A stretch of DNA of 64,000 bases from Auanema rhodensis (lineage: Eukaryota; Nematoda; Chromadorea; Rhabditida; Rhabditidae): NCBI GenBank assembly GCA_964057225.1, contig CAXKVF010000074.1, forward strand, positions 558,001 to 622,000. The letters run 5' to 3'. Each line of letters begins with the position of its first letter. Position 1 is the first letter of the stretch. A program made the position numbers and the translations under genes. The notes under the pieces are model-generated. The model was not told where the DNA came from and did not search any database. It saw only the letters and a list, made by a program, of their open reading frames with translations. Positions 42,441 to 52,549 of this stretch are shown piece after piece.

Positions 42441-45059
42441 ATTAGTCTAAAAACAAATTTTTATTGATATTGGTGCATGGTAACCATGACTTTGAAATTT
42501 ACGTGAACTTTAATTTATGCTAATTAAATGTACACGTGATGTGCACTTGGTATGTAACTCGCTTCACGTGAAAGATAAAGAGATGCGGTTTTCAAAATTA
42601 GATTCCCCATGTCCATATTAGTCTAAAAACAATATTTTATTGATATTGGTTCATGGTAACCATGACTTTGAAATTTACGTGAACTTTAATTTATGCTAAT
42701 TAAATGTACACGTGATGTGCACTTGGTATGTAACTCGCTTCACGTGAAAGATAAAGAGATGCGGTTTTCAAAATTAGATTTCCCATGTCCATATTAGTCT
42801 AAAAACAAATTTTTATTGATATTGGTTCATGGTAACCATGACTTTGAAATTTACGTGAACTTTAATTTATGCTAATTAAATGTACACGTGATGTGCACTT
42901 GGTATGTAACTCGCTTCACGTGCAAGATAAAGAGATGCGGTTTTCAAAATTAGATTCCCCATGTCCATATTAGTCTAAAAACAAATTTTTATTGATATTA
43001 GTTCATGGTAACCAAGACTTTGAAATATACGTGAACTTTAATTTATGCTAATTAAATGTACACGTGATGTGCACTTGGTATGTAACTCGCTTCACGTGAA
43101 AGATAAAGAGATGCGGTTTTCAAAATTAGATTCCCCATGTCCATATTAGTCTAAAAACAAATTTTTATTGATATTGGTGCATGGTAACCATGACTTTGAA
43201 TTTTACGTGAACTTTAATTTATGCTAATTAATTGTACACGTGATGTGCACTTGGTATGTAACTCGCTTCACGTGAATGATAAAGAGATGCGGTTTTCAAA
43301 ATTAGATTCCCCATGTCCATATTAGTCTAAAAACAAATTTTTATTGATATTGGTTCATGGTAACCATGACTTTGAAATTTACGTGAACTTTAATTTATGC
43401 TAATTAAATGTACACGTGATGTGCACTTGGTATGTAACTCGCTTCACGTGAAAGATAAAGAGATGCGGTTTTCAAAATTAGATTCCCCATGTCCATATTA
43501 GTCTAAAAACAAATTTTTATTGATATTGCTTCATGGTAACCATGACTTTGAAATTTACGTGAACTTTAATTTATGCTAATTAAATGTACACGTGATGTGC
43601 ACTTGATATGTAACTCGCTTCACGTGAAAGATAAAGAGATGCGGTTTTCAAAATTAGATTCCCCATGCCCATATTAGTCTAAAAACAAATTTTTATTGAT
43701 ATTGCTTCATGGTAACCATGACTTTGAAATTTACGTGAACTTTAATTTATGCTAATTAAATGTACACGTGATGTGCACTTGGTATGTAACTCGCTTCACG
43801 TGAAAGATAAAGAGATGCGGTTTCCAAAATTAGATTCCCCATGTCCATATTAGTCTAAAAACAAATTGTTATTGATATTGGTTCATGGTAACCATGACTT
43901 TGAAATTTACGTGAACTTTAATTTATGCTAATTAAATGTACACGTGATGTGCACTTGGTATGTAACTCGCTTCACGTGAAAGATAAAGAGATGCGGTTTC
44001 CAAAATTAGATTCCCCATGTCCATATTAGTCTAAAAACAAATTTTTATTGATATTGGTTCATGGTAACCATGACTTTGAAATTTACGTGAACTTTAATTT
44101 ATGCTAATTAAATGTACACGTGAAGTGCACTTGGTATGTAACTCGCTTCACGTGAAAGATAAAGAGATGCGGTTTTCAAAATTAGATTCCCCATGTCCAT
44201 ATTAGTCTAAAAACAAATTTTTATTGATATTGGTGCATGGTAACCATGACTTTGAATTTTACGTGAACTTTAATTTATGCTAATTAAATGTACACGTGAT
44301 GTGCACTTGGTATGTAACTCGCTTCACGTGAAAGATAAAGAGATGCGGTTTTCAAAATTAGATTCCCCATGTCCATATTAGTCTAAAAACAAATTTTTAT
44401 TGATATTGGTTCATGGTAACCATGACTTTGAAATTTACGTGAACTTTAATTTATGCTAATTAAATGTACACGTGATGTGCACTTGGTATGTAACTCGCTT
44501 CACGTGAAAGATAAAGAGATGCGGTTTTCAAAATTAGATTCCCCATGTCCATATTAGTCTAAAAACAAATTTTTATTGATATTGGTGCATGGTAACCATG
44601 ACTTTGAATTTTACGTGAACTTTAATTTATGCTAATTGAATGTACACGTGATGTGCACTTGGTATGTAACTCGCTTCACGTGAAAGATAAAGAGATGCGG
44701 TTTTCAAAATTAGATTCCCCATGTCCATATTAGTCTAAAAACAAATTTTTATTGATATTGGTTCATGGTAACCATGACTTTGAAATTTACGTGAACTTTA
44801 ATTTATGCTAATTAAATGTACACGTGATGTGCACTTGGTATGTAACTCGCTTCACGTGAAAGATAAAGAGATGCGGTTTTCAAAATTAGATTCCCCATGT
44901 CCATATTAGTCTAAAAACAAATTTTTATTGATATTGCTTCATGGTAACCATGACTTTGAAATTTACGTGAACTTTAATTTATGCTAATTAAATGTACACG
45001 TGATGTGCACTTGGTATGTAACTCGCTTCACGTGAAAGATAAAGAGATGCGGTTTTCAA

Positions 45060-46820
45060 AATTAGATTCCCCATGTCCATATTAGTCTAAAAACAAATTT
45101 TTATTGATATTGGTTCATGGTAACCATGACTTTGAAATTTACGTGAACTTTAATTTATGCTAATTAAATGTACACGTGATGTGCACTTGGTATGTAACTC
45201 GCTTCACGTGAAAGATAAAGAGATGCGGTTTTCAAAATTAGATTCCCCATGTCCATATTAGTCTAAAAACAAATTTTTATTGATATTGGTGCATGGTAAC
45301 CATGACTTTGAAATTTACGTGAACTTTAATTTATGCTAATTAAATGTACACGTGATGTGCACTTGGTATGTAACTCGCTTCACGTGAAAGATAAAGAGAT
45401 GCGGTTTTCAAAATTAGATTCCCCATGTCCATATTAGTCTAAAAACAAATTTTTATTGATATTGGTGCATGGTAACCATGACTTTGAAATTTACGTGAAC
45501 TTTAATTTATGCTAATTAAATGTACACGTGATGTGCACTTGGTATGTAACTCGCTTCACGTGAAAGATAAAGAGATGCGGTTTTCAAAATTAGATTCCCC
45601 ATGTCCATATTAGTCTAAAAACAAATTTTTATTGATATTGGTTCATGGTAACCATGACTTTGAAATTTACGTGAACTTTAATTTATGCTAATTAAATGTA
45701 CACGTGATGTGCACTCGGTATGTAACTCGCTTCACGTGAAAGATAAAGAGATGCGGTTTTCAAAATTAGATTCCCCATGTCCATATTAGTCTAAAAACAA
45801 ATTTTTATTGATATTGGTGCATGGTAACCATGACTTTGAATTTTACGTGAACTTTAATTTATGCTAATTAAATGTACACGTGATGTGCACTTGGTATGTA
45901 ACTCGCTTCACGTGAAAGATAAAGAGATGCGGTTTTCAAAATTAGATTCCCCATGTCCATATTAGTCTAAAAACAAATTTTTATTGATATTGGTTCATGG
46001 TAACCATGACTTTGAAATTTACGTGAACTTTAATTTATGCTAATTAAATGTACACGTGATGTGCACTTGGTATGTAACTCGCTTCACGTGAAAGATAAAG
46101 AGATGCGGTTTTCAAAATTAGATTCCCCATGTCCATATTAGTCTAAAAACAAATTTTTATTGATATTGGTGCATGGTAACCATGACTTTGAAATTTACGT
46201 GAACTTTAATTTATGCTAATTAAATGTACACGTGATGTGCACTTGGTATGTAACTCGCTTCACGTGAAAGATAAAGAGATGCGGTTTTCAAAATTAGATT
46301 CCCCATGTCCATATTAGTCTAAAAACAAATTTTTATTGATATTGGTGCATGGTAACCATGACTTTGAAATTTACGTGAACTTTAATTTATGCTAATTAAA
46401 TGTACACGTGATGTGCACTTGGTATGTAACTCGCTTCACGTGAAAGATAAAGAGATGCGGTTTTCAAAATTAGATTCCCCATGTCCATATTAGTCTAAAA
46501 ACAAATTTTTATTGATATTGGTTCATGGTAACCATGACTTTGAAATTTACGTGAACTTTAATTTATGCTAATTAAATGTACACGTGATGTGCACTCGGTA
46601 TGTAACTCGCTTCACGTGAAAGATAAAGAGATGCGGTTTTCAAAATTAGATTCCCCATGTCCATATTAGTCTAAAAACAAATTTTTATTGATATTGGTGC
46701 ATGGTAACCATGACTTTGAATTTTACGTGAACTTTAATTTATGCTAATTAAATGTACACGTGATGTGCACTTGGTATGTAACTCGCTTCACGTGAAAGAT
46801 AAAGAGATGCGGTTTTCAAA
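45060..46820 (+). repeat. Tandem 5-monomer (880-bp) duplication
   Basis: GCACTCGGTA, a rare T-to-C change in GCACTTGGTA, occurs at 45711 and 46591. The monomer classes in 45060-45939 (T, G, G, T at m135, then a G unit with GAATTTTACG) repeat in the same order in 45940-46820. The preceding unit (TTGCTTCAT at 44934) and the following unit (ATTAGGATCC at 46821) do not match, which bounds the event. Confidence 0.82.
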
Positions 46821-49800
46821 ATTAGGATCCCCATGTCCATATTAGTCTAAAAACAAATTTTTATTGATATTGGTGCATGGTAACCATGACTTTGAATTTT
46901 ACGTGAACTTTAATTTATGCTAATTAAATGTACACGTGATGTGCACTTGGTATGTAACTCGCTTCACGTGAAAGATAAAGAGATGCGGTTTTCAAAATTA
47001 GATTCCCCATGTCCATATTAGTCCAAAAACAAATTTTTATTGATATTGGTTCATGGTAACCATGACTTTGAAATTTACGTGAACTTTAATTTATGCTAAT
47101 TAAATGTACACGTGATGTGCACTTGGTATGTAACTCGCTTCACGTGAAAGTTAAAGAGATGCGGTTTTCAAAATTAGATTCCCCATGTCCATATTAGTCT
47201 AAAAACAAATTTTTATTGATATTGGTGCATGGTAACCATGACTTTGAAATTTACGTGAACTTTAATTTATGCTAATTAAATGTACACGTGATGTGCACTT
47301 GGTATGTAACTCGCTTCACGTGAAAGATAAAGAGATGCGGTTTTCAAAATTAGATTCCCCATGTCCATATTAGTCTAAAAACAAATTTTTATTGATATTG
47401 GTGCAAGGTAACCATGACTTTGAATTTTACGTGAACTTTAATTTATGCTAATTAAATGTACACGTGATGTGCACTTGGTATGTAACTCGCTTCACGTGAA
47501 AGATAAAGAGATGCGGTTTTCAAAATTAGATTCCCCATGTCCATATTAGTCTAAAAACAAATTTTCATTGATATTGGTGCATGGTAACCATGACTTTGAA
47601 ATTTACGTGAACTTTAATTTATGCTAATTAAATGTACACTTGATGTGCACTTGGTATGTAACTCGCTTCACGTGAAAGATGAAGAGATGCGGTTTTCAAA
47701 ATTAGATTCCCCATGTCCATATTAGTCTAAAAACAAATTTTTATTGATATTGGTGCATGGTAACCATGACTTTGAATTTTACGTGAACTTTAATTTATGC
47801 TAATTAAATGTACACGTGATGTGCACTTGGTATGTAACTCGCTTCACGTGAAAGATAAAGAGATGCGGTTTTCAAAATTAGATTCCCCATGTCCATATTA
47901 GTCTAAAAACAAATTTTTATTGATATTGGTTCATGGTAACCATGACTTTGAAATTTACGTGAACTTTAATTTATGCTAATTAAATGTACACGTGATGTGC
48001 ACTTGGTATGTAACTCGCTTCACGTGAAAGATAAAGAGATGCGGTTTTCAAAATTAGATTCCCCATGTCCATATTAGTCTAAAAACAAATTTTTATTGAT
48101 ATTGCTTCATGGTAACCATGACTTTGAAATTTACGTGAACTTTAATTTATGCTAATTAAATGTACACGTGATGTGCACTTGGTATGTAACTCGCTTCACG
48201 TGAAAGATAAAGAGATGCGGTTTTCAAAATTAGATTCATCATGTCCATATTAGTCTAAAAACAAATTTTTATTGATATTGGTTCATGGTAACCATGACTT
48301 TGAAATTTACGTGAACTTTAATTTATGCTAATTAAATGTACACGTGATGTGCACTTGGTATGTAACTCGCTTCACGTGAAAGATAAAGAGATGCGGTTTT
48401 CAAAATTAGATTCCCCATGTCCATATTAGTCTAAAAACAAATTTTTATTGATATTGGTGCATGGTAACCATGACTTTGAAATTTACGTGAACTTTAATTT
48501 ATGCTAATTAAATGTACACGTGATGTGCACTTGGTATGTAACTCGCTTCACGTGAAAGATAAAGAGATGCGGTTTTCAAAATTAGATTCCCCATGTCCAT
48601 ATTAGTCTAAAAACAAATTTTTATTGATATTGGTGCATGGTAACCATGACTTTGAAATTTACGTGAACTTTAATTTATGCTAATTAAATGTACACGTGAT
48701 GTGCACTTGGTATGTAACTCGCTTCACGTGAAAGATAAAGAGATGCGGTTTTCAAAATTAGATTCCCCATGTCCATATTAGTCTAAAAACAAATTTTTAT
48801 TGATATTGGTGCATGGTAACCATGACTTTGAAATTTACGTGAACTTTAATTTATGCTAATTAAATGTACACGTGATGTGCACTTGGTATGTAACTCGCTT
48901 CACGTGAAAGATAAAGAGATGCGGTTTTCAAAATTAGATTCCCCATGTCCATATTAGTCTAAAAACAAATTTTTATTGATATTGGTGCATGGTAACCATG
49001 ACTTTGAAATTTACGTGAACTTTAATTTATGCTAATTAAATGTACACGTGATGTGCACTTGGTATGTAACTCGCTTCACGTGAAAGATAAAGAGATGCGG
49101 TTTTCAAAATTAGATTCCCCATGTCCATATTAGTCTAAAAACAAATTTTTATTGATATTGGTTCATGGTAACCATGACTTTGAAATTTACGTGAACTTTA
49201 ATTTATGCTAATTAAATGTACACGTGATGTGCACTTGGTATGTAACTCGCTTCACGTGAAAGATAAAGAGATGCGGTTTTCAAAATTAGATTCCCCATGT
49301 CCATATTAGTCTAAAAACAAATTTTTATTGATATTGGTTCATGGTAACCATGACTTTGAAATTTACGTGAACTTTAATTTATGCTAATTAAATGTACACG
49401 TGATGTGCACTTGGTATGTAACTCGCTTCACGTGAAAGTTAAAGAGATGCGGTTTTCAAAATTAGATTCCCCATGTCCATATTAGTCTAAAAACAAATTT
49501 TTATTGATATTGGTGCATGGTAACCATGACTTTGAATTTTACGTGAACTTTAATTTATGCTAATTAAATGTACACGTGATGTGCACTTGGTATGTAACTC
49601 GCTTCACGTGAAAGATAAAGAGATGCGGTTTTCAAAATTAGATTCCCCATGTCCATATTAGTCTAAAAACAAATTTTTATTGATATTGGTTCATGGTAAC
49701 CATGACTTTGAAATTTACGTGAACTTTAATTTATGCTAATTAAATGTACACGTGATGTGCACTTGGTATGTAACTCGCTTCACGTGAAAGTTAAAGAGAT

Positions 49801-50280
49801 GCGGTTTTCAAAATTAGATTCCCCATGTCCATATTAGTCTAAAAACAAATTTTTATTGATATTGGTGCATGGTAACCATGACTTTGAAATTTACGTGAAC
49901 TTTAATTTATGCTAATTAAATGTACACGTGATGTGCACTTGGTATGTAACTCGCTTCACGTGAAAGATAAAGAGATGCGGTTTTCAAAATTAGATTCCCC
50001 ATGTCCATATTAGTCTAAAAACAAATTTTTATTGATATTGGTGCATGGTAACCATGACTTTGAATTTTACGTGAACTTTAATTTATGCTAATTAAATGTA
50101 CACGTGATGTGCACTTGGTATGTAACTCGCTTCACGTGAAAGATAAAGAGATGCGGTTTTCAAAATTAGATTCCCCATGTCCATATTAGTCTAAAAACAA
50201 ATTTTCATTGATATTGGTGCATGGTAACCATGACTTTGAAATTTACGTGAACTTTAATTTATGCTAATTAAATGTACACT
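46820..50280 (+). repeat. Five-monomer segment duplicated 15 monomers (2,640 bp) apart
   Basis: About 46820-47700 matches 49460-50280 and continues past the LINE. Shared markers at +2,640 bp are the GAATTTTACG unit (46897/49537), AGTTAAAG (47149/49789), a second GAATTTTACG unit (47421/50061), the rare ATTTTCATTG (47571/50211) and TACACT (47635/50275). The downstream GATGAAG at 47679 has its partner after the insertion at 52231. GTCCAAAAAC at 47021 and GCAAGG at 47403 are private to the first copy. The LINE is present only in the second copy. Confidence 0.82.
47521..47700 (+). other. Unoccupied sister of the LINE insertion site
   Basis: This stretch carries the same rare variant combination as the two flanks of the LINE (ATTTTCATTG, then TACACTTGATG, then AAAGATGAAGAG) but is uninterrupted. 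Lining it up with 50161-50280 plus 52193-52260 places the insertion at TACACT/TGATG, between the counterparts of bases 47640 and 47641, with neither gained nor lost satellite bases. A shared T leaves one base of ambiguity. Confidence 0.85.
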
Positions 50281-50291
50281 TTTTTTTTTTT
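50281..50291 (-). other. LINE poly(A) tail
   Basis: Eleven T residues on the + strand (twelve counting the satellite T at 50280) form the 3' poly(A) end of the minus-strand element, directly abutting satellite TACAC(T). The tail sets the element's orientation and supports an RNA-mediated insertion. Its short length may reflect priming near the start of the tail or later shrinkage. Confidence 0.88.
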
Positions 50292-50302
50292 AAGTTTGTT
50301 CG

Positions 50303-50308
50303 TTTATT
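50303..50308 (-). promoter_or_regulatory. AATAAA polyadenylation signal of the LINE
   Basis: TTTATT on the + strand reads AATAAA on the element strand. It lies 11 bases before the start of the A-run, which is on the short side but compatible with it being the signal used for the RNA that was reverse transcribed. Confidence 0.75.
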
Positions 50309-50436
50309 GATCTCACCACAGGTTATGACATAAATGTATCAACAACATGTGAAATGCTTAATGTAACCTTACAGTGGATAATTAAAAAAAGAAAAGACTG
50401 AGAAATGAAAAAGGCAGTGGAAGTGACCATATCAAC

Positions 50437-50469
50437 TATACACACACATATATGTATATATATATATTC
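50437..50469. repeat. CA/TA microsatellite in the LINE 3' UTR
   Basis: A run of TATACACACACATATATGTA followed by further TA dinucleotides, about 33 bp. It is internal to the element, about 145 bp from the poly(A) end, so it is not the terminal repeat seen in some CR1-type elements. Confidence 0.85.
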
Positions 50470-50762
50470 ATCTATATACGCTTATCTTAGATCTTATCAT
50501 AGCGAACTACTCTGATTGTGGGCAGGTGCGGTGGAACTCAAAAGAGAGTCAAGCCCGTTCTGAGCACAGTGTAGTGACTGCATTTTATTCGTACGACTAA
50601 TGTCTGTAAAATAAAAATGCAGGAAAATGTATGTGTACCAATAGGTCATTAACAAGAAATTGACAAAATATGATGAACAAATTATATAAATAATCAATGA
50701 GCTTATGGAAAAAAAGAAAGAAAAACAAGCTAATTTTTCTACTAAGACAAAATAAGAAAAAA

Positions 50763-52192
50763 CTAAACAGGGAACATAAATGTGTTCAAGGCTTTCCGAA
50801 AAACAGACAAATCATTGATACCAATTAGAATAGGATTGAGTGAATTCCAGATTTTGATTTGCCGGTTCTCAAAGCTTGAAAGGGCAGCTACAGTTTTGTA
50901 ATCCGGCGGCATCAGTATAAACTCATGTTGACGAAGAATATAGTTATGCTCTTTGGATCTAAGCACGGACTCATTAAGAATAGAGCCATTCTTTATGATT
51001 TTGAAATATTGACATAAGTCAGCTATAGTGCGTCTCGTTTCTAAACGCCTGCCTTGAAGGTGTTTGAGTTTATTATCATATCCGTGGATATCCATGGACG
51101 ATCGAAAAAAAATAGCATTAACATACCGTTTCTGAACATTTTCAACAAGTTGAATATCTTTTAGCAAAAACGGTGACCAGACTTCGGAAGCATATTCAAG
51201 AATAGGCCTAACGTAACAGGTGAACAATCTGAATAAGAGTTTGGGACAGGAAGAATTAAAACATCTAAGAATAAGCTTACAGCGTTTTGACGCCATGGAA
51301 GTGATGGAATGAATATGGGGGCGGAAAGATAAGTTTTTATCTATGATAACACCGAGGTCTTTGAAATTATCAACAATTTCAAGAGGAACATCATTGAGTA
51401 AAAACTGGCAATGAGAGTTATCATTACCGAGAATCATAATCTTCGATTTCTTGACATTAACTACCATGTCATTGAAATTGCACCAGAGAGAAAGAATGTG
51501 GAGAGAGCATTGTAAACTTTGATTTGATGAGGCAAAAAGTTTAATGTCATCAGCATAGGCAACAGCCTCAGTGCCACGATGAAAAGAGGAAATGAGATCG
51601 TTGATATATAGCAAAAAAAGTAGTGGTCCAAGAACTGTACCTTGAGGAACACCACACTCAATAACTTTGGGTTCAGACAAGGCATCTTCAAGAACAACTT
51701 CAAAAGAACGGTTGGAAAGAAAGTCTTCAAGAAAAAGAGCAAGAGATCCTGATATTCCGAAACTGTTCAATTTGCTGATCAGAATTCGATGATTAATTTT
51801 ATCAAAAGCTTTGGAAAAATCAATAAAAGCTACAGAAACATCCTTACGATATTCTTTGGCGATTCTCCACTGCGAGTGAGCTTTGAGAAGCGCAGTGCTA
51901 GTGCTACGCCCAGGTAAAAATCCATGTTGAGATGGTGAAATTAGCTTATTATCAAGTAAATGCTTGAGAATGTCTTTTCTGATAATGCGCTCAAACACTT
52001 TGGAGAGACAAGATGTGAGAGAAATGGGTCTATAGTTCTTAGGGTCATTTGAACATCCTGATTTATAAATAGGTTTGACCCATGCAGACTTCCAGCTTTT
52101 AGGACAGACCCCAAAGGATAAAAAACCATCAAAAAAGAATGTCAAAGGACGTACTATAGAAATCGCACACTTATTAAGAAAAATATAAGGTA
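50763..52192 (-). CDS. Partial LINE reverse transcriptase ORF, 5'-truncated
   Basis: The 3' part of a retrotransposon polyprotein that copies element RNA into DNA at the target site. The open frame actually runs in from satellite sequence; counting residues from the codon at 52221-52223, residues 1-10 are satellite-encoded, codon 11 spans the junction, and 12-486 belong to the element. Reverse transcriptase blocks are clear: AWVKPIYKSG (47-56), NYRPISLT (63-70), QHGFLPGRST (99-108), FIDFSKAFD with catalytic D135, GVPQGTVLGPLLF (191-203) and YADD with D225/D226 (223-226, bases 51546-51557). A thumb and C-terminal region typical of jockey/CR1-type elements follows (YVRPILEYASEVW at 337-349; RRLETRRTIADL at 392-403). 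No frameshift or internal stop is present, and the stop is TAG at 50763-50765. The endonuclease domain and the true start are missing; the first ATG in frame is only at residue 253, after the catalytic site, so this copy probably makes no working enzyme. Confidence 0.92.
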
Positions 52193-52549
52193 TGATGTGC
52201 ACTTGGTATGTAACTCGCTTCACGTGAAAGATGAAGAGATGCGGTTTTCAAAATTAGATTCCCCATGTCCATATTAGTCTAAAAACAAATTTTTATTGAT
52301 ATTGGTGCATGGTAACCATGACTTTGAAATTTACGTGAACTTTAATTTATGCTAATTAAATGTACACGTGATGTGCACTTGGTATGTAACTCGCTTCACG
52401 TGAAAGATAAAGAGATGCGGTTTTCAAAATTAGATTCCCCATGTCCATATTAGTCTAAAAACAAATTTTTATTGATATTGGTGCATGGTAACCATGACTT
52501 TGAAATTTACGTGAACTTTAATTTATGCTAATTAAATGTACACGTGATG

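Larger units (their letters stand above)
1..50280 (+). repeat. Left satellite array, 176-bp monomer, about 286 tandem copies
   Basis: The stretch is built only from a 176-bp unit repeated head to tail with no inversion and no spacer. The phase is exact: the TACAC(G/T)TGATG motif at 115 recurs at 50275, 285 x 176 bp later, so net length change is zero. Monomers differ by a limited set of point variants. Counting the A of ATGCTAATTA as monomer base 1 (m1), the main variable sites are m29 A/T, m59 A/T, m85 G/T, m88 T/C, m89 C/A, m112 and m115 A/T, m135 G/T and m157 A/T. Combinations of these variants recur at set spacings and define nested higher-order repeats, listed separately. No open frame longer than about 60 codons exists and no gene is seen. 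The length suits nucleosome-phased heterochromatin; a centromeric role is inference only. The array begins before base 1. Confidence 0.98.
50292..50762 (-). other. LINE 3' untranslated region
   Basis: About 470 bp lie between the reverse transcriptase stop and the poly(A) tail, AT-rich and without a convincing second ORF. It includes a CA/TA microsatellite, an internal AATAAA (TTTATT at 50584-50589 on the + strand) and the terminal AATAAA. A 66-codon open frame at 50497-50697 is judged fortuitous. In LINEs this region is normally what the reverse transcriptase recognises, but no specific structure could be identified. Confidence 0.75.
50281..52192 (-). mobile_element. 5'-truncated non-LTR (LINE) retrotransposon, jockey/CR1-like
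   Basis: A 1,912-bp insertion splits one satellite monomer. Read on the minus strand it has, in order, the 3' part of a reverse transcriptase ORF that starts abruptly in satellite DNA, a TAG stop, about 470 bp of 3' UTR, AATAAA, and a short poly(A) tail. There are no long terminal repeats or terminal inverted repeats. ORF1 and the endonuclease domain are absent, the usual result of incomplete target-primed reverse transcription. The poly(A) tail joins TACACT on the + strand, and the truncated 5' end joins TGATGTGCAC. Comparison with the unoccupied site at 47521-47700 shows no target-site duplication. The copy cannot move on its own, although its remaining frame is intact, suggesting a fairly recent insertion. 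Clade assignment within the jockey/CR1 group is from motif style only. Confidence 0.93.

Noticed and set aside
1-50280. CRISPR array or bacterial iteron cluster
   Set aside because: The repeats are 176 bp and directly abutting, with no unique spacers, and no cas, rep or other prokaryotic gene is present.
50497-50697. 66-codon minus-strand ORF downstream of the reverse transcriptase stop
   Set aside because: It lies inside the LINE 3' UTR, is AT-rich with a chance hydrophobic start, and has no recognisable domain.
51461-51742. 93-codon minus-strand ORF
   Set aside because: Shadow frame within the reverse transcriptase coding region; it overlaps the YADD and GVPQG blocks of the real frame.
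51941-52132. 63-codon minus-strand ORF
   Set aside because: Shadow frame of the reverse transcriptase N-terminal blocks, with no domain of its own.
50281-52192. LTR retrotransposon, retrovirus-like or DNA transposon insertion
   Set aside because: There are no long terminal repeats, no terminal inverted repeats and no integrase or transposase; a poly(A) end and a LINE-type reverse transcriptase with 5' truncation are present instead.
52193-52223. Apparent N-terminal extension of the reverse transcriptase from a GTG codon
   Set aside because: These codons are antisense satellite sequence fused by the insertion; GTG is not a normal start in a eukaryote and the true start was lost by truncation.
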